This document shows positions 1 through 8,597 of a stretch of DNA of 64,000 bases, in pieces. A program made the position numbers and the translations under genes. Each line of letters begins with the position of its first letter. Positions within the stretch are counted from its first letter, which is position 1. The stretch is taken from contig JAIORQ010000098.1 in the NCBI GenBank assembly GCA_021108035.1, positions 62,001 through 126,000 of the forward strand, written 5' to 3'. The notes beneath the pieces are model-generated. The model did not search any database. It had not been told where the DNA came from and worked only from the letters and a program-made list of their open reading frames with translations. This stretch comes from Bacteroidales bacterium. Its GTDB lineage: Bacteria; Bacteroidota; Bacteroidia; Bacteroidales; JAADGE01.

Positions 1-1
1 A

Positions 2-457
2 ACCTTTGAGAATATAAAAATTAGTGAAACTCCCTTTACACCTTCAGCAAGTGTGTTTTTTGGGGATTATACAAATATTAGCGTACATGCCGGTAAAATT
101 GCACCGATTTGGGCAAGGGCAGACGGAACTTCTATGAGTTTAAGAACTATTGTGCAGGATAATTCCGGGATAAAATCTGATATCGGATTATTAGTATCTG
201 ATGTTTACCCGAATCCTTCTGAAAATGAATTTTATTTTTCATTTATCTTACATCAAGAATCTAATGTGTCTTTGATTGTTACAGATATTTTCGGAAAGGA
301 AATATGTTCAATTATTAATAATGAAACAATAAGTTCCGGCAAACATATCAGAACTTTTTATGCTGAAAAATTTAATTTATCATCCGGGGTATATTTTTTT
401 AGGTTTTCTGAAGGCAAGAAACAACAAATCAGAAAGATAATTTATAATAAACAATGA
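2..457 (+). CDS. C-terminal end of a secreted sialidase/BNR-like protein with T9SS type A sorting domain (partial)
   Basis: The frame is open from the first bases of the window, so this is the 3' end of a longer gene and the GTG at 53 is not its start. The early part (GDYTNISVHAGKIAPIWARA) resembles the closing strand of BNR-repeat/sialidase-like beta-propellers, where an FGDY...PIW motif is common. The last about 85 residues form a typical T9SS type A sorting domain: VYPNPS near its start, an ITDxxGK-like turn (VTDIFGKE), then SGVYFFRF and a basic end (QIRKIIYNKQ). Known role of that domain: export across the outer membrane by the type IX system and removal on attachment to the cell surface. 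The enzyme identity is an inference because the catalytic part lies upstream of the window. Confidence 0.75.
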   Translation, partial: TFENIKISETPFTPSASVFFGDYTNISVHAGKIAPIWARADGTSMSLRTIVQDNSGIKSDIGLLVSDVYPNPSENEFYFSFILHQESNVSLIVTDIFGKEICSIINNETISSGKHIRTFYAEKFNLSSGVYFFRFSEGKKQQIRKIIYNKQ

Positions 458-471
458 ATTTTCAGGATTTG

Positions 472-1293
472 TTAAGAATTTTCAGGATTGATTTCCGCAC
501 CGCAAAATTTGCAATGTTTTGCATCAGTCTCATGTCCTTCTTTTAAGCAATTTGGACATACTTTTGTGGTAATCTTATCTTTATTGTATTTTGTGATTTC
601 AGATGTAATTATTCCGGTAGGTACGGCTATAATTGCGTAACCGAGAATCATAACAAAACTTGCAATAAACTTTCCGAAATCTGTAGCAGGAGCTATATCA
701 CCATACCCAACAGTTGTTAATGTAACAATAGCCCAATAAATACTTTGAGGAATACTTGTAAAACCACTTTCTTTATCTTCTATTAAATACATTATTGTGC
801 CTAATATAATAACTATCATTATTACAGAGAAGAAGAATATTCCTATTTTATGCTTACTTGCAATTAGTGCTTTTACAAGAGCTTGGCTTTCTCTTATATA
901 TCTGGGAAGTTTAAAAATTCTGAAAATTCTTAATAATCTTAATGATCTTATCACAATTAAGCTGTGAGATGTTCCCGGAACTAAAACCCCGATATATGTC
1001 GGTATAATCGCTAATAAGTCAATTATTCCGTAAAAACTGAATATGTATTTTTGTTTTCTGTTTATAATGAGAATTCTTACAATATATTCTATTGTGAAAA
1101 TTATAGTGAAGATCCATTCAGCAATTCTGAGTGAAGATGCATATTTTGAACCGATTGATTCGATACTTTCAAGCATAACAATAATTACGCTTAAAAGTAC
1201 AGCAATAAGGAGAAAGATGTCAAAGGTTTTGCCTGCGGGTGTATCAGCTTCAAAAACTATTTCATATAGTTTTCGTTTAAATTTTGCATTCAT
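472..1293 (-). CDS. Voltage-gated potassium channel-like ion transporter with C-terminal zinc ribbon
   Basis: Six hydrophobic segments are visible in 273 residues. Segment S4 (about 114-128) carries arginines every third position (IRSLRLLRIFRIFK), the voltage-sensor pattern, and TLTTVGYGD at 191-199 is the K+ selectivity filter. By family, this is a tetrameric inner-membrane Kv-type channel. After the last helix, residues 246-264 hold CPNC and CKFC pairs spaced as a rubredoxin-like zinc ribbon, which is not part of the minimal channel and may act as a cytoplasmic gating or assembly module (inference). The gene converges with the sialidase-like gene, with 14 bases between stop codons. Family assignment is firm; ion specificity rests on the filter only. 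Confidence 0.93.
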   Translation of the reverse strand: MNAKFKRKLYEIVFEADTPAGKTFDIFLLIAVLLSVIIVMLESIESIGSKYASSLRIAEWIFTIIFTIEYIVRILIINRKQKYIFSFYGIIDLLAIIPTYIGVLVPGTSHSLIVIRSLRLLRIFRIFKLPRYIRESQALVKALIASKHKIGIFFFSVIMIVIILGTIMYLIEDKESGFTSIPQSIYWAIVTLTTVGYGDIAPATDFGKFIASFVMILGYAIIAVPTGIITSEITKYNKDKITTKVCPNCLKEGHETDAKHCKFCGAEINPENS

Positions 1294-1405
1294 GAAATAA
1301 GCATTCTTGAAAAAAATCTGTTAATTTTCAATAAGTTTTTAAAATACCGATTAAAATAATGTAAATAAATATATTTGTATTAGTTTTAATTTAAGAGCCT
1401 AATAT

Positions 1406-1615
1406 TTACTTTACAAAATCAGATTTTTCTAATATAAAAAGTTCTTCAAGCATAATTCCGAAATATTGAGCAATTTTCATGGCAAGTACTGTAGAAGGGA
1501 CAAATTTTCCGGTTTCAATGGCGTGAATGGTTTGTCTGGAAACCTGAACTTGTTTAGCTAATTCAGCTTGTGTAATTTTCTTTTTAGCTCTTTCGACTCG
1601 TATATAGTTTTCCAT
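1406..1615 (-). CDS. Small XRE/Cro-type transcriptional regulator
   Basis: This 69-residue protein is almost entirely a helix-turn-helix of the XRE family: MENYIRVERAKKKITQAELA, then VSRQTIHAIETGKFVPS, then a third and fourth helix. It matches the stand-alone YvaO/short Cro-like regulators that repress their own or neighbouring operons. No partner gene is adjacent on the same strand; the channel gene lies 112 bases downstream and may be read through. The ATG at 1615 is followed directly by the conserved first helix, so the start is secure. The target is not visible. Confidence 0.88.
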   Translation of the reverse strand: MENYIRVERAKKKITQAELAKQVQVSRQTIHAIETGKFVPSTVLAMKIAQYFGIMLEELFILEKSDFVK

Positions 1616-1843
1616 TATTTATATTTGATATTTTCTATGTTTCAAAAAGCATACCAAGTAATAATTTCAATTTTTTAATATGCTTATTTGATTTATTCTA
1701 AAAGAATTAAACATAAACTATACCAAAAGTTTGAAAGTTCTTATAATTTTAAACACATTATTCAAATATTCAGGATAATTTTATGATTTAAAATATTCTT
1801 TTTACTTTCACAATTTTAGGTAACCTTAAGTTAAAACAATAAC

Positions 1844-3382
1844 ATGCTGGTCAAAACATACGGAAGTGCAGTTCAGGGCGTTGATGCAACAACAATTACA
1901 GTAGAAGTTAATATTTCAAGAGGTGCAAATTTTTATTTGGTTGGTTTGCCGGATGCTGCTGTAAAGGAGAGTCAACAAAGAATTGAATCTGCTTTAAGAG
2001 AACACGACTATAAAATTCCCGGAAAAAAAGTAGTTATTAATATGGCTCCCGCCGATATTCGCAAAGAGGGTTCATCCTACGATTTAACAATTGCAATTGG
2101 TATTCTTGCCGCAAATGAGGATATAAAATCAGACGAAATACATAATTACGTTATAATGGGAGAACTGTCTCTCGACGGAACTTTAAAGCCGATTAAAGGG
2201 GTTTTGCCTATAGCAATACAAGCAAGAGCCGAAGAATTTAAAGGTTTTATTTTACCCAAAGAAAATGCAAGGGAAGCTGCTGTTGTTAATAATCTTAATG
2301 TTTATGGTGTAGAAAATATTAAAGAAGTTATAGATTTTTTTGATGAAAAAATTGAACTTGAACCAACAATTGTAGATACAAGAAAAGAATTTTATGAAAA
2401 TGTTAATTTTTCTGATTTAGATTTTGTTGACGTTAAAGGACAAGAAAATGTAAAACGTGCTTTGGAAATTGCAGCTGCCGGCGGACATAATATTATTATG
2501 ATAGGTCCTCCCGGTGCAGGTAAAACAATGATTTCGAAACGAATTCCTACAATATTACCGCCACTGACATTATCAGAAGCATTGGAAACTACAAAAATTC
2601 ATTCCGTTGCCGGTAAAACCGAAAAAAATTCATCATTAATAACACAAAGACCGTTTCGTTCTCCGCATCATACTATTAGTGATGTTGCATTAGTCGGCGG
2701 AGGACAATTTCCGCAACCCGGCGAAATTTCTTTAGCACATAACGGTGTTTTGTTTTTAGATGAATTACCTGAATTTAAACGTACTGTCTTGGAAGTTATG
2801 CGTCAACCTCTCGAAGACAGGAAAATAACTATTTCAAGAGCAAAATTTACGGTTGACTATCCTGCAAGTTTTATGCTTGTTGCGTCTATGAACCCTTGTC
2901 CTTGCGGTTATTATAATCATCCTGACAGAGAATGTGTTTGCGGATCGGGAACTGTGCAAAAATATCTGAATAAAATTTCAGGACCTTTGCTTGACAGAAT
3001 TGATATTCACATTGAAGTTGTTCCCGTACCTTTTTCAAAGTTGGATGATGCAGAACCCGGAGAAAGCGGTGAAGTAGTAAGGGAAAGAGTTATTGCTGCC
3101 CGAAATATTCAAGAAGAACGTTTTAAAGAATTTAATGAAATACACAACAATGCTCAAATGTCACCAAAAATGATGAGAACTTATTGCCAAATTGATGAAA
3201 CAGGAGGGTCTCTTTTAAAAAATGCAATGGAAAGATTAGGATTATCTGCAAGAGCTTACGACAGAATATTAAAAGTTTCAAGAACAATAGCAGATTTATC
3301 ATCTTCCGAAAGCATAAAATCCGAACATCTTGCCGAAGCTATCCAATATCGAAGTTTGGACAGGGATAGTTGGGGAGGGTAA
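1844..3382 (+). CDS. comM: YifB/ComM family Mg-chelatase-like AAA ATPase
   Basis: The 512-residue length and domain order match YifB/ComM: an N-terminal Lon-protease-like ChlI domain (about 1-165), an AAA+ core (about 190-400) with Walker A GPPGAGKT near 221-228 and Walker B FLDELPEF, and a C-terminal Mg-chelatase domain. The insert with cysteines around CPCGYYNHPDRECVC is typical of the family. ComM is a hexameric helicase that promotes branch migration during natural transformation; many non-competent bacteria keep it, so competence does not follow. It is monocistronic and ends in a strong hairpin terminator. Confidence 0.96.
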   Translation: MLVKTYGSAVQGVDATTITVEVNISRGANFYLVGLPDAAVKESQQRIESALREHDYKIPGKKVVINMAPADIRKEGSSYDLTIAIGILAANEDIKSDEIHNYVIMGELSLDGTLKPIKGVLPIAIQARAEEFKGFILPKENAREAAVVNNLNVYGVENIKEVIDFFDEKIELEPTIVDTRKEFYENVNFSDLDFVDVKGQENVKRALEIAAAGGHNIIMIGPPGAGKTMISKRIPTILPPLTLSEALETTKIHSVAGKTEKNSSLITQRPFRSPHHTISDVALVGGGQFPQPGEISLAHNGVLFLDELPEFKRTVLEVMRQPLEDRKITISRAKFTVDYPASFMLVASMNPCPCGYYNHPDRECVCGSGTVQKYLNKISGPLLDRIDIHIEVVPVPFSKLDDAEPGESGEVVRERVIAARNIQEERFKEFNEIHNNAQMSPKMMRTYCQIDETGGSLLKNAMERLGLSARAYDRILKVSRTIADLSSSESIKSEHLAEAIQYRSLDRDSWGG

Positions 3383-3399
3383 GGTTGGCATTACAAACA

Positions 3400-3430
3400 T
3401 TGAAGCCTTCACTCGAAGTGAAGGCTTCAA
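3400..3430 (+). terminator. Hairpin downstream of comM
   Basis: A perfect 14-bp stem (TTGAAGCCTTCACT, loop CGA, and its complement) follows the comM stop by 17 bases. There is no T-run directly after it, so it may be an RNA-stabilising hairpin or a bidirectional terminator between the converging comM and mntP genes. Confidence 0.6.
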
Positions 3431-3482
3431 CAGGATACTTGGAGTGAAGACTTGAATAAAACACATACATTTACATTCATCT

Positions 3483-3499
3483 GATGACTTCAAGTCATC
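3483..3499. terminator. Short hairpin between comM and mntP
   Basis: GATGACTT, one base, AAGTCATC form a perfect 8-bp stem 21 bases beyond the mntP stop codon (mntP is read leftward). It could end mntP transcription; no clear T-run accompanies it. Confidence 0.35.
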
Positions 3500-3519
3500 G
3501 GTGAATATAAAGTAGTAGT

Positions 3520-4095
3520 TTAACAGAAATAATGCAGATATAAATGTTCAATCAAAATTTTGGTTCCTATGCCGATTAATATAAGCCCGCCTATTATTTG
3601 TATCTTTAAATTGATCTTTTTTGATATAAAATTACCGAACCAAACCCCTGTAAAAGAAAATAAAAAGGCTGAAATGCCTATGAATCCTACTGTTTGAAAA
3701 ATCGGCACATCAATAAGCGAAAAACTGATTCCCACAGCTAAAGCATCAATACTTGTAGCAAAAGCTAAATATAGTATTACTTTAAAATCGGTATTATATT
3801 CTTTTTTATTGTTATTTTTACTGTTCTTTATTTCTTCTGCTATCATTTTTATTCCTATAAATAAAAGGATCACAAAAGCTATCCAATGATCAAATGCTTC
3901 GATGTAATCTTTTATTCCGGTTCCTGCAAGGTATCCGATAAGAGGCATTATCACATGAAAAATTCCGAAAATCACAGATAATTTTAGTGCAATTTTTATT
4001 TTTTGTTTTGCGGCATATGTTCCGTAAACAACAGATACTGCAAAACCATCAATTGATAATCCTATTGCTGTAAGTATTAACAGGCTCAAATTCAT
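3520..4095 (-). CDS. mntP: Manganese efflux pump MntP
   Basis: This 191-residue protein has six hydrophobic helices in two homologous halves, each with a conserved acidic membrane motif: SIDGFAVS in helix 1 and SIDALAVG in helix 4. These aspartates are known to be needed for Mn2+ export in E. coli MntP, and the length equals the family norm. It exports Mn2+ from the cytoplasm and protects against excess metal. The promoter just upstream matches consensus and has a dyad between its two boxes, as expected for metal-dependent repression or activation. A yybP-ykoY riboswitch, often found with mntP, was not recognised; the leader is only about ten bases. Confidence 0.95.
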   Translation of the reverse strand: MNLSLLILTAIGLSIDGFAVSVVYGTYAAKQKIKIALKLSVIFGIFHVIMPLIGYLAGTGIKDYIEAFDHWIAFVILLFIGIKMIAEEIKNSKNNNKKEYNTDFKVILYLAFATSIDALAVGISFSLIDVPIFQTVGFIGISAFLFSFTGVWFGNFISKKINLKIQIIGGLILIGIGTKILIEHLYLHYFC

Positions 4096-4112
4096 TTGAA
4101 AAATAATTATTA

Positions 4113-4143
4113 CAAAAATACCAACTATTAGGTATTGTACAAA
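4113..4143 (-). promoter_or_regulatory. mntP promoter with overlapping dyad operator
   Basis: On the minus strand, TTTG (4140-4143) is separated by 19 bases from TATTTTTG (4113-4120), a full match to the Bacteroidetes promoter TTTG-N19-TAnnTTTG. A dyad AATACC-N8-GGTATT (4117-4136) fills the spacer and runs into the -7 box, a position suited to a repressor. An MntR/DtxR-type metal sensor is a reasonable guess; no such gene is in the window. Confidence 0.7.
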
Positions 4144-4493
4144 TGATATTATTAAACATAATTTGCTTTGTAATAGTGATGCAAATCAACAATAACTTTC
4201 AAATGAAAAGATCAATTTATTTATTATTGTGCTAATATTAATAAATATTTTTGATTAGAAAGATTGTGAAAAGCTCCGTCTATAATTATAAATAACAGAT
4301 GTTAAAGCGTTTATATTGCGTGCTTATTTTGAAAATAAATCAAAAATTGAAAAAGGGGTTTCAAATAAATCCTATATTTGTAAAAAATGAATTATTAACA
4401 AAAGAAAAAGTTGCATTAGTGACTTGAATTCTGTAATTAACATATTAAACTATTTGCATATGTTGAAGTCTTACTGTTAATTTAAATAAAATT
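4144..4493 (+). promoter_or_regulatory. Intergenic region with candidate promoter of the first outer-membrane receptor
   Basis: This AT-rich stretch contains no coding frame of note. TATATTTG at 4373-4380 is a consensus -7 element, 113 bases ahead of the receptor ATG, with TTG at 4347-4349 as a weak -33 (spacing 23, longer than optimal). No riboswitch or repeat was recognised. Confidence 0.4.
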
Positions 4494-6923
4494 ATGATAA
4501 AAATAAATATAATAATTATATCAATATTAATGATATTTAGTGTGTTTCATGTAATTGCACAAGATTCAAAGAGTTATGAATCTGTTGGAGTAATACAAGG
4601 TAAAGTAATAGATGTTGATAATAATAACCCTGTTGAATATGCAATGATTGCATTATTTTCTGATACAGATGAATTGATCACAGGTATTGTTTCAGATCCC
4701 GATGGAAAATTTATGTTAAAAGATATTGCTTTTGGGAGCTATTATTTGATCGTTGATTTTATAGGTTATGAAAAAATGACAATCCCTGATATAAAATTAT
4801 CAAAAAAATCTACGGATATTAAAGTTAAAATTCAGTTAAAAAAGGCTGAAAATGAAATTGAAGAAGTGACTATTGTTGCAGACAAAAATTTGATTGATTT
4901 TCAGATTGATAAAAAAGTAGTAAATGTTGATAAAAATATTTCTGCTGCAGGTGGTACTGCTGTTGATGCATTACAAAATGTTCCGTCAATTAATACTGAT
5001 CTTGAAGGCAATGTAACTTTAAGAGGGAGTTCGGAATATACTGTATTAATTGATGGACGTCCGACTATTTTAGAAGGTAGTGATGCCTTAAATCAAATGC
5101 CTGCAAGTTTGATCAAAAGCATTGAGATAATTACTAATCCTTCAGCAAAATATGATCCGGACGGAACAGCCGGGATTATCAATATTATTACAAAGAAGGA
5201 AGGCGGCACAGGTCTTACAGGATTGGTTAATTTATCATACGGAACAGGTCCGCTTTATGCCGGAGATGTCTTTTTCAAGTTAAGCAAAAAAAAATACAGT
5301 TTATCAGGAGGTATCGACTATAATGACAGAAGTTTTGATATGGAATACTATACGGATCAATTGAGTTTTTTCTCTGATCGAACTGAATCTTTAATCTATG
5401 AAGGAGAGAAAACTGTAAGAAGAGACAGGGCAAGTATTAATGCTGCATTTGATTATAAGCTCACAAAAAATAATACCCTGAGCTTACAAGCAAAATATAG
5501 TATGACGGGCATGTCTTTAAACAGTAATACATTCAATACTTATCAATATCAATCGGCAGACCCTGAGGAATATTTCTTTACAAATGATGTAATGAATATC
5601 AACCCGGAAGCTTATCAATTAACTATTGGAAATATTCATAAGTTTAACGGGAACGGGCATGAATTAAGTACATCTTTTAATTTTAGTTCTACGAATGCTT
5701 TGAAGAATGAACATTTGATCATTTATGATTCAGACATTAATCATAATTTATTCGGAACAACAGAAGATGCTTTGCGAGTCAATAATGATGCTTGGAATAA
5801 ATATCGCTTTGAAATTGATTATAGTTTACTCATGAATGAGCGAGGAAAAATTGAAGCGGGATTGCAATATCGATTTTATGATTCAGAATCTGATTATATC
5901 GGAAACTTTTCTTTCAATGATGCTGATAATTTATCAGAAACAGACATATCAGATTTTAACAGGAAGATCTATGCTGCATACGGTACTTATTCTAATGCTT
6001 TTGGAAAATTTGAAATGAAATTTGGTTTGAGAACAGAATTTACCGACAGAGAATTAAATCAACAGACAATAAATAATACATATAGTTATGAAAATATTGA
6101 TCTTTATCCTAGTGCTTATTTTACATATCATATTGATAAATCTCAACAATTACAACTTAATTACAGCAAGCGTTTAAATCGTCCTAAGGAAAGAGCATTG
6201 AACCCTTATATATTTTTTTCTGACGGTTTTTCAGTTATGAAAGGAAATCCTGAATTGGAACCTGAATTTGCAAATTTAGCAGAAATTAATTATATGAAAA
6301 TTTACAAACTCGGACTTGTTTCTTTAGAAGGTTTTTACAGGCAAACAACTAACAAGATAGCGAGATACGGAGAATTAAACGATGCAGGTATCCTTGAATA
6401 TTCATGGGGTAACATTGATAAGGATATATCAATAGGAGCTGAATTGATGAGTAATACCAATCTGACAAAATGGTGGACTTTGGATATCAATGTAAGTTTA
6501 TTTAAATATAAATTGGAAGGAGATTATTCAGGTGAGAATGTCAATAGAGAAAGTATGAATTGGGATGCAAATATTACTGCCGGTTTTAAATTAAAAACGA
6601 ACACCGTATTTCAGGTTATGGGTATGTATAAAAGCCCTACAGTAACAATTGAAGGAGAAAGTGAAGCTATGTATTTTGCCGGAGCAGGAATAAAGCAAGA
6701 ATTTTTTAAGCGAAAGCTTAGTGTTATGTTCAATATACAAGATATTTTCCAAACACGATATAAAACAACTACTACTGAAACAAGTAATTATTATATCTTT
6801 AATGAAAAACATCGTTTGGCTCCTTTTGCGACCATTAAGTTAAGCTATAAAATAAACAGTTTTAAACAAGATAAAGTAAAAATTAAAGATGAAACCGGAG
6901 ATTATGATATTTTCATTGATTAA
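4494..6923 (+). CDS. Outer-membrane TonB-dependent receptor-like protein (OMP_b-brl_3 type)
   Basis: 809 residues. A signal peptide (to about residue 22, VIAQDSK) is followed by a carboxypeptidase-regulatory-like beta-sandwich (about 30-110), a plug domain (about 140-235, with LRGSSEYTVLIDGRPT and GTAGIINIITKK) and a long beta-barrel rich in alternating aromatic residues. In Bacteroidota such proteins import ligands too large for porins, energised by TonB-ExbBD. There is no SusD partner beside it, so a polysaccharide role is not supported; the OMP_b-brl_3 group often handles peptides or metals. No TonB box was firmly located. It is transcribed alone. Confidence 0.88.
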   Translation: MIKINIIIISILMIFSVFHVIAQDSKSYESVGVIQGKVIDVDNNNPVEYAMIALFSDTDELITGIVSDPDGKFMLKDIAFGSYYLIVDFIGYEKMTIPDIKLSKKSTDIKVKIQLKKAENEIEEVTIVADKNLIDFQIDKKVVNVDKNISAAGGTAVDALQNVPSINTDLEGNVTLRGSSEYTVLIDGRPTILEGSDALNQMPASLIKSIEIITNPSAKYDPDGTAGIINIITKKEGGTGLTGLVNLSYGTGPLYAGDVFFKLSKKKYSLSGGIDYNDRSFDMEYYTDQLSFFSDRTESLIYEGEKTVRRDRASINAAFDYKLTKNNTLSLQAKYSMTGMSLNSNTFNTYQYQSADPEEYFFTNDVMNINPEAYQLTIGNIHKFNGNGHELSTSFNFSSTNALKNEHLIIYDSDINHNLFGTTEDALRVNNDAWNKYRFEIDYSLLMNERGKIEAGLQYRFYDSESDYIGNFSFNDADNLSETDISDFNRKIYAAYGTYSNAFGKFEMKFGLRTEFTDRELNQQTINNTYSYENIDLYPSAYFTYHIDKSQQLQLNYSKRLNRPKERALNPYIFFSDGFSVMKGNPELEPEFANLAEINYMKIYKLGLVSLEGFYRQTTNKIARYGELNDAGILEYSWGNIDKDISIGAELMSNTNLTKWWTLDINVSLFKYKLEGDYSGENVNRESMNWDANITAGFKLKTNTVFQVMGMYKSPTVTIEGESEAMYFAGAGIKQEFFKRKLSVMFNIQDIFQTRYKTTTTETSNYYIFNEKHRLAPFATIKLSYKINSFKQDKVKIKDETGDYDIFID

Positions 6924-6990
6924 TCGTAAATCAATGTCGTTTGGCCAAGGCGTAACTAACAAATAATAAGCTAAATACAAATATGTAAAA

Positions 6991-7120
6991 CTATGGTTTA
7001 AATATTCTTGGATAACTTTTATTTAGGTTGCACCTATGGTTACTATTGGGTAATTGCTGTTGCAATTAATCGGTCGGGATTATTAAAACTTACATATTTC
7101 ACAGAATATCTAAACCATAG
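6991..7120. repeat. Palindromic intergenic element A
   Basis: CTATGGTTTAAATATTCT (6991-7008) is repeated in inverted orientation at 7103-7120 with one mismatch, enclosing about 94 bases. The gene-free stretch 6924-7328 otherwise shows only AT-rich sequence. The size and terminal inverted repeats resemble a MITE or a large RNA hairpin; no target duplication was identified. Confidence 0.6.
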
Positions 7121-7328
7121 CCATATATAATAAACATCGTAAATAAATGTTGGTGTTACGGCAAACTCTGATTCTTTAAACGCAAATAAATATGACGTTT
7201 ATAATAAAGATATCAACTAAATAAAAAAGATGAAATAAGCTCAGAAAACAAAAAGACAGAACTTATTCCGGCATGGGAATGGTGCTGTTCCAATTATGAA
7301 GAATAACAAATGTAAAAATTAGCATCTT

Positions 7329-8558
7329 ATGAAATTTACTGAACTCGAACTTGATGAGCAATTATTGGAAGCCATAAATTATATGGGCTTTGAAACAGCT
7401 ACACCGATTCAAGAAAAAGCGATTCCGATTATTCTCGAAAACAGAGATATGATTGCTTGTGCACAAACAGGTACAGGTAAAACAGGAGCATTTGTTTTAC
7501 CGGTTCTTAATAAACTGATCGGCAAAAAAGACAGCAGTACAGACACCTTAATAATTGTTCCGACAAGAGAATTAGCAATTCAAATTGAACAACAAATACA
7601 AGGATTCTCATATTTTGTTTCTGCAACTTCAATTGCCGTTTATGGCGGTGGCGACGGCAAGGAATGGGATAACCAAAAAAATGCCTTGAAAAACGGAGTT
7701 GATATCATTGTTGCAACTCCGGGAAGATTAATATCTCATTTAAAATTGGGATATGTCAACCTAAATAATATTAAACATTTAATTTTAGATGAAGCCGACA
7801 GAATGTTGGATATGGGCTTCATTGACGATTTGAAAGCAATCATTTCCTTTATTAAAAATAAACATCAAACCTTAATGTTTAGTGCCACCATGCCACAAAG
7901 TATTAATCAATTGGCTAAAAGGATCTTACACAAGCCGGTTGAAATATTTTTGTCAGTTTCTAAACCTGCTGAAGGTGTAGATCATAAGGCTTACCTTTGC
8001 TATGACGAACAGAAAGAAAAAGTATTAAATCATATTTTAATTAAACGTAAACATTACGACAGTATCATTATTTTTACTTCTACAAAAAGTAAGGTTTCTG
8101 ATATTGTCAGGTCGCTAAACAAATCCGGTTTTCAGTCACAAGGAATTTCTTCTAATCTTGATCAGGATAAACGTGAAGAAGTATTAAGAGGTTTCAGGTC
8201 TAAGCGAATACGAATTTTAGTGGCAACAGATGTAATGAGTCGCGGCATAGATGTAAAAGAAATTAACATGGTGATAAATTATGATGTACCTCATGATGCT
8301 GAAGATTATGTTCACCGTGTAGGACGAACAGCCAGAGTCAATGCGATAGGTGAAGCTTTAACCTTGGTTAATCCGAGAGACATGTATAAGATGAGAAAAA
8401 TTGAACAATTAATAGAAGCTACTGTTCCGAAATTTCAACCACCTGATGATATAGGTGCCGGACCGGAATGGAAAGAAGGAAAACACAGACCGAATAACAA
8501 AAGGAAATATTACAAGAAAAAAAAGAACTTTAAAAGGAGAAATCCTAACAAGAGATAA
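7329..8558 (+). CDS. DEAD-box ATP-dependent RNA helicase, RhlE-like
   Basis: All motifs of the family are present in order: Q motif (GFETATPIQEKAIP), AQTGTGKT (motif I), PTRELA (Ia), TPGR (Ib), DEAD (II), SAT (III), then in the second RecA domain IIFTSTKSK (IV), ATDVMSRGID (V) and HRVGRTAR (VI). The C-terminal about 35 residues are strongly basic (KRKYYKKKKNFKRRNPNKR), a typical RNA-binding tail. Such helicases remodel rRNA during ribosome assembly or assist mRNA decay and cold adaptation. The metallophosphoesterase gene follows after 39 bases on the same strand and may be cotranscribed. Confidence 0.95.
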   Translation: MKFTELELDEQLLEAINYMGFETATPIQEKAIPIILENRDMIACAQTGTGKTGAFVLPVLNKLIGKKDSSTDTLIIVPTRELAIQIEQQIQGFSYFVSATSIAVYGGGDGKEWDNQKNALKNGVDIIVATPGRLISHLKLGYVNLNNIKHLILDEADRMLDMGFIDDLKAIISFIKNKHQTLMFSATMPQSINQLAKRILHKPVEIFLSVSKPAEGVDHKAYLCYDEQKEKVLNHILIKRKHYDSIIIFTSTKSKVSDIVRSLNKSGFQSQGISSNLDQDKREEVLRGFRSKRIRILVATDVMSRGIDVKEINMVINYDVPHDAEDYVHRVGRTARVNAIGEALTLVNPRDMYKMRKIEQLIEATVPKFQPPDDIGAGPEWKEGKHRPNNKRKYYKKKKNFKRRNPNKR

Positions 8559-8597
8559 TAAATTCTGTATCAATATTAAAACTGATATATTTATAAC

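Noticed and set aside
4096-4300. A yybP-ykoY manganese riboswitch for mntP.
   Set aside because: The transcript leader predicted from the promoter is about ten bases; no matching conserved core was seen.
7203-7306. A short frame ending in TELIPAWEWCCSNYEE.
   Set aside because: No start codon after the preceding stop and no family; considered chance.
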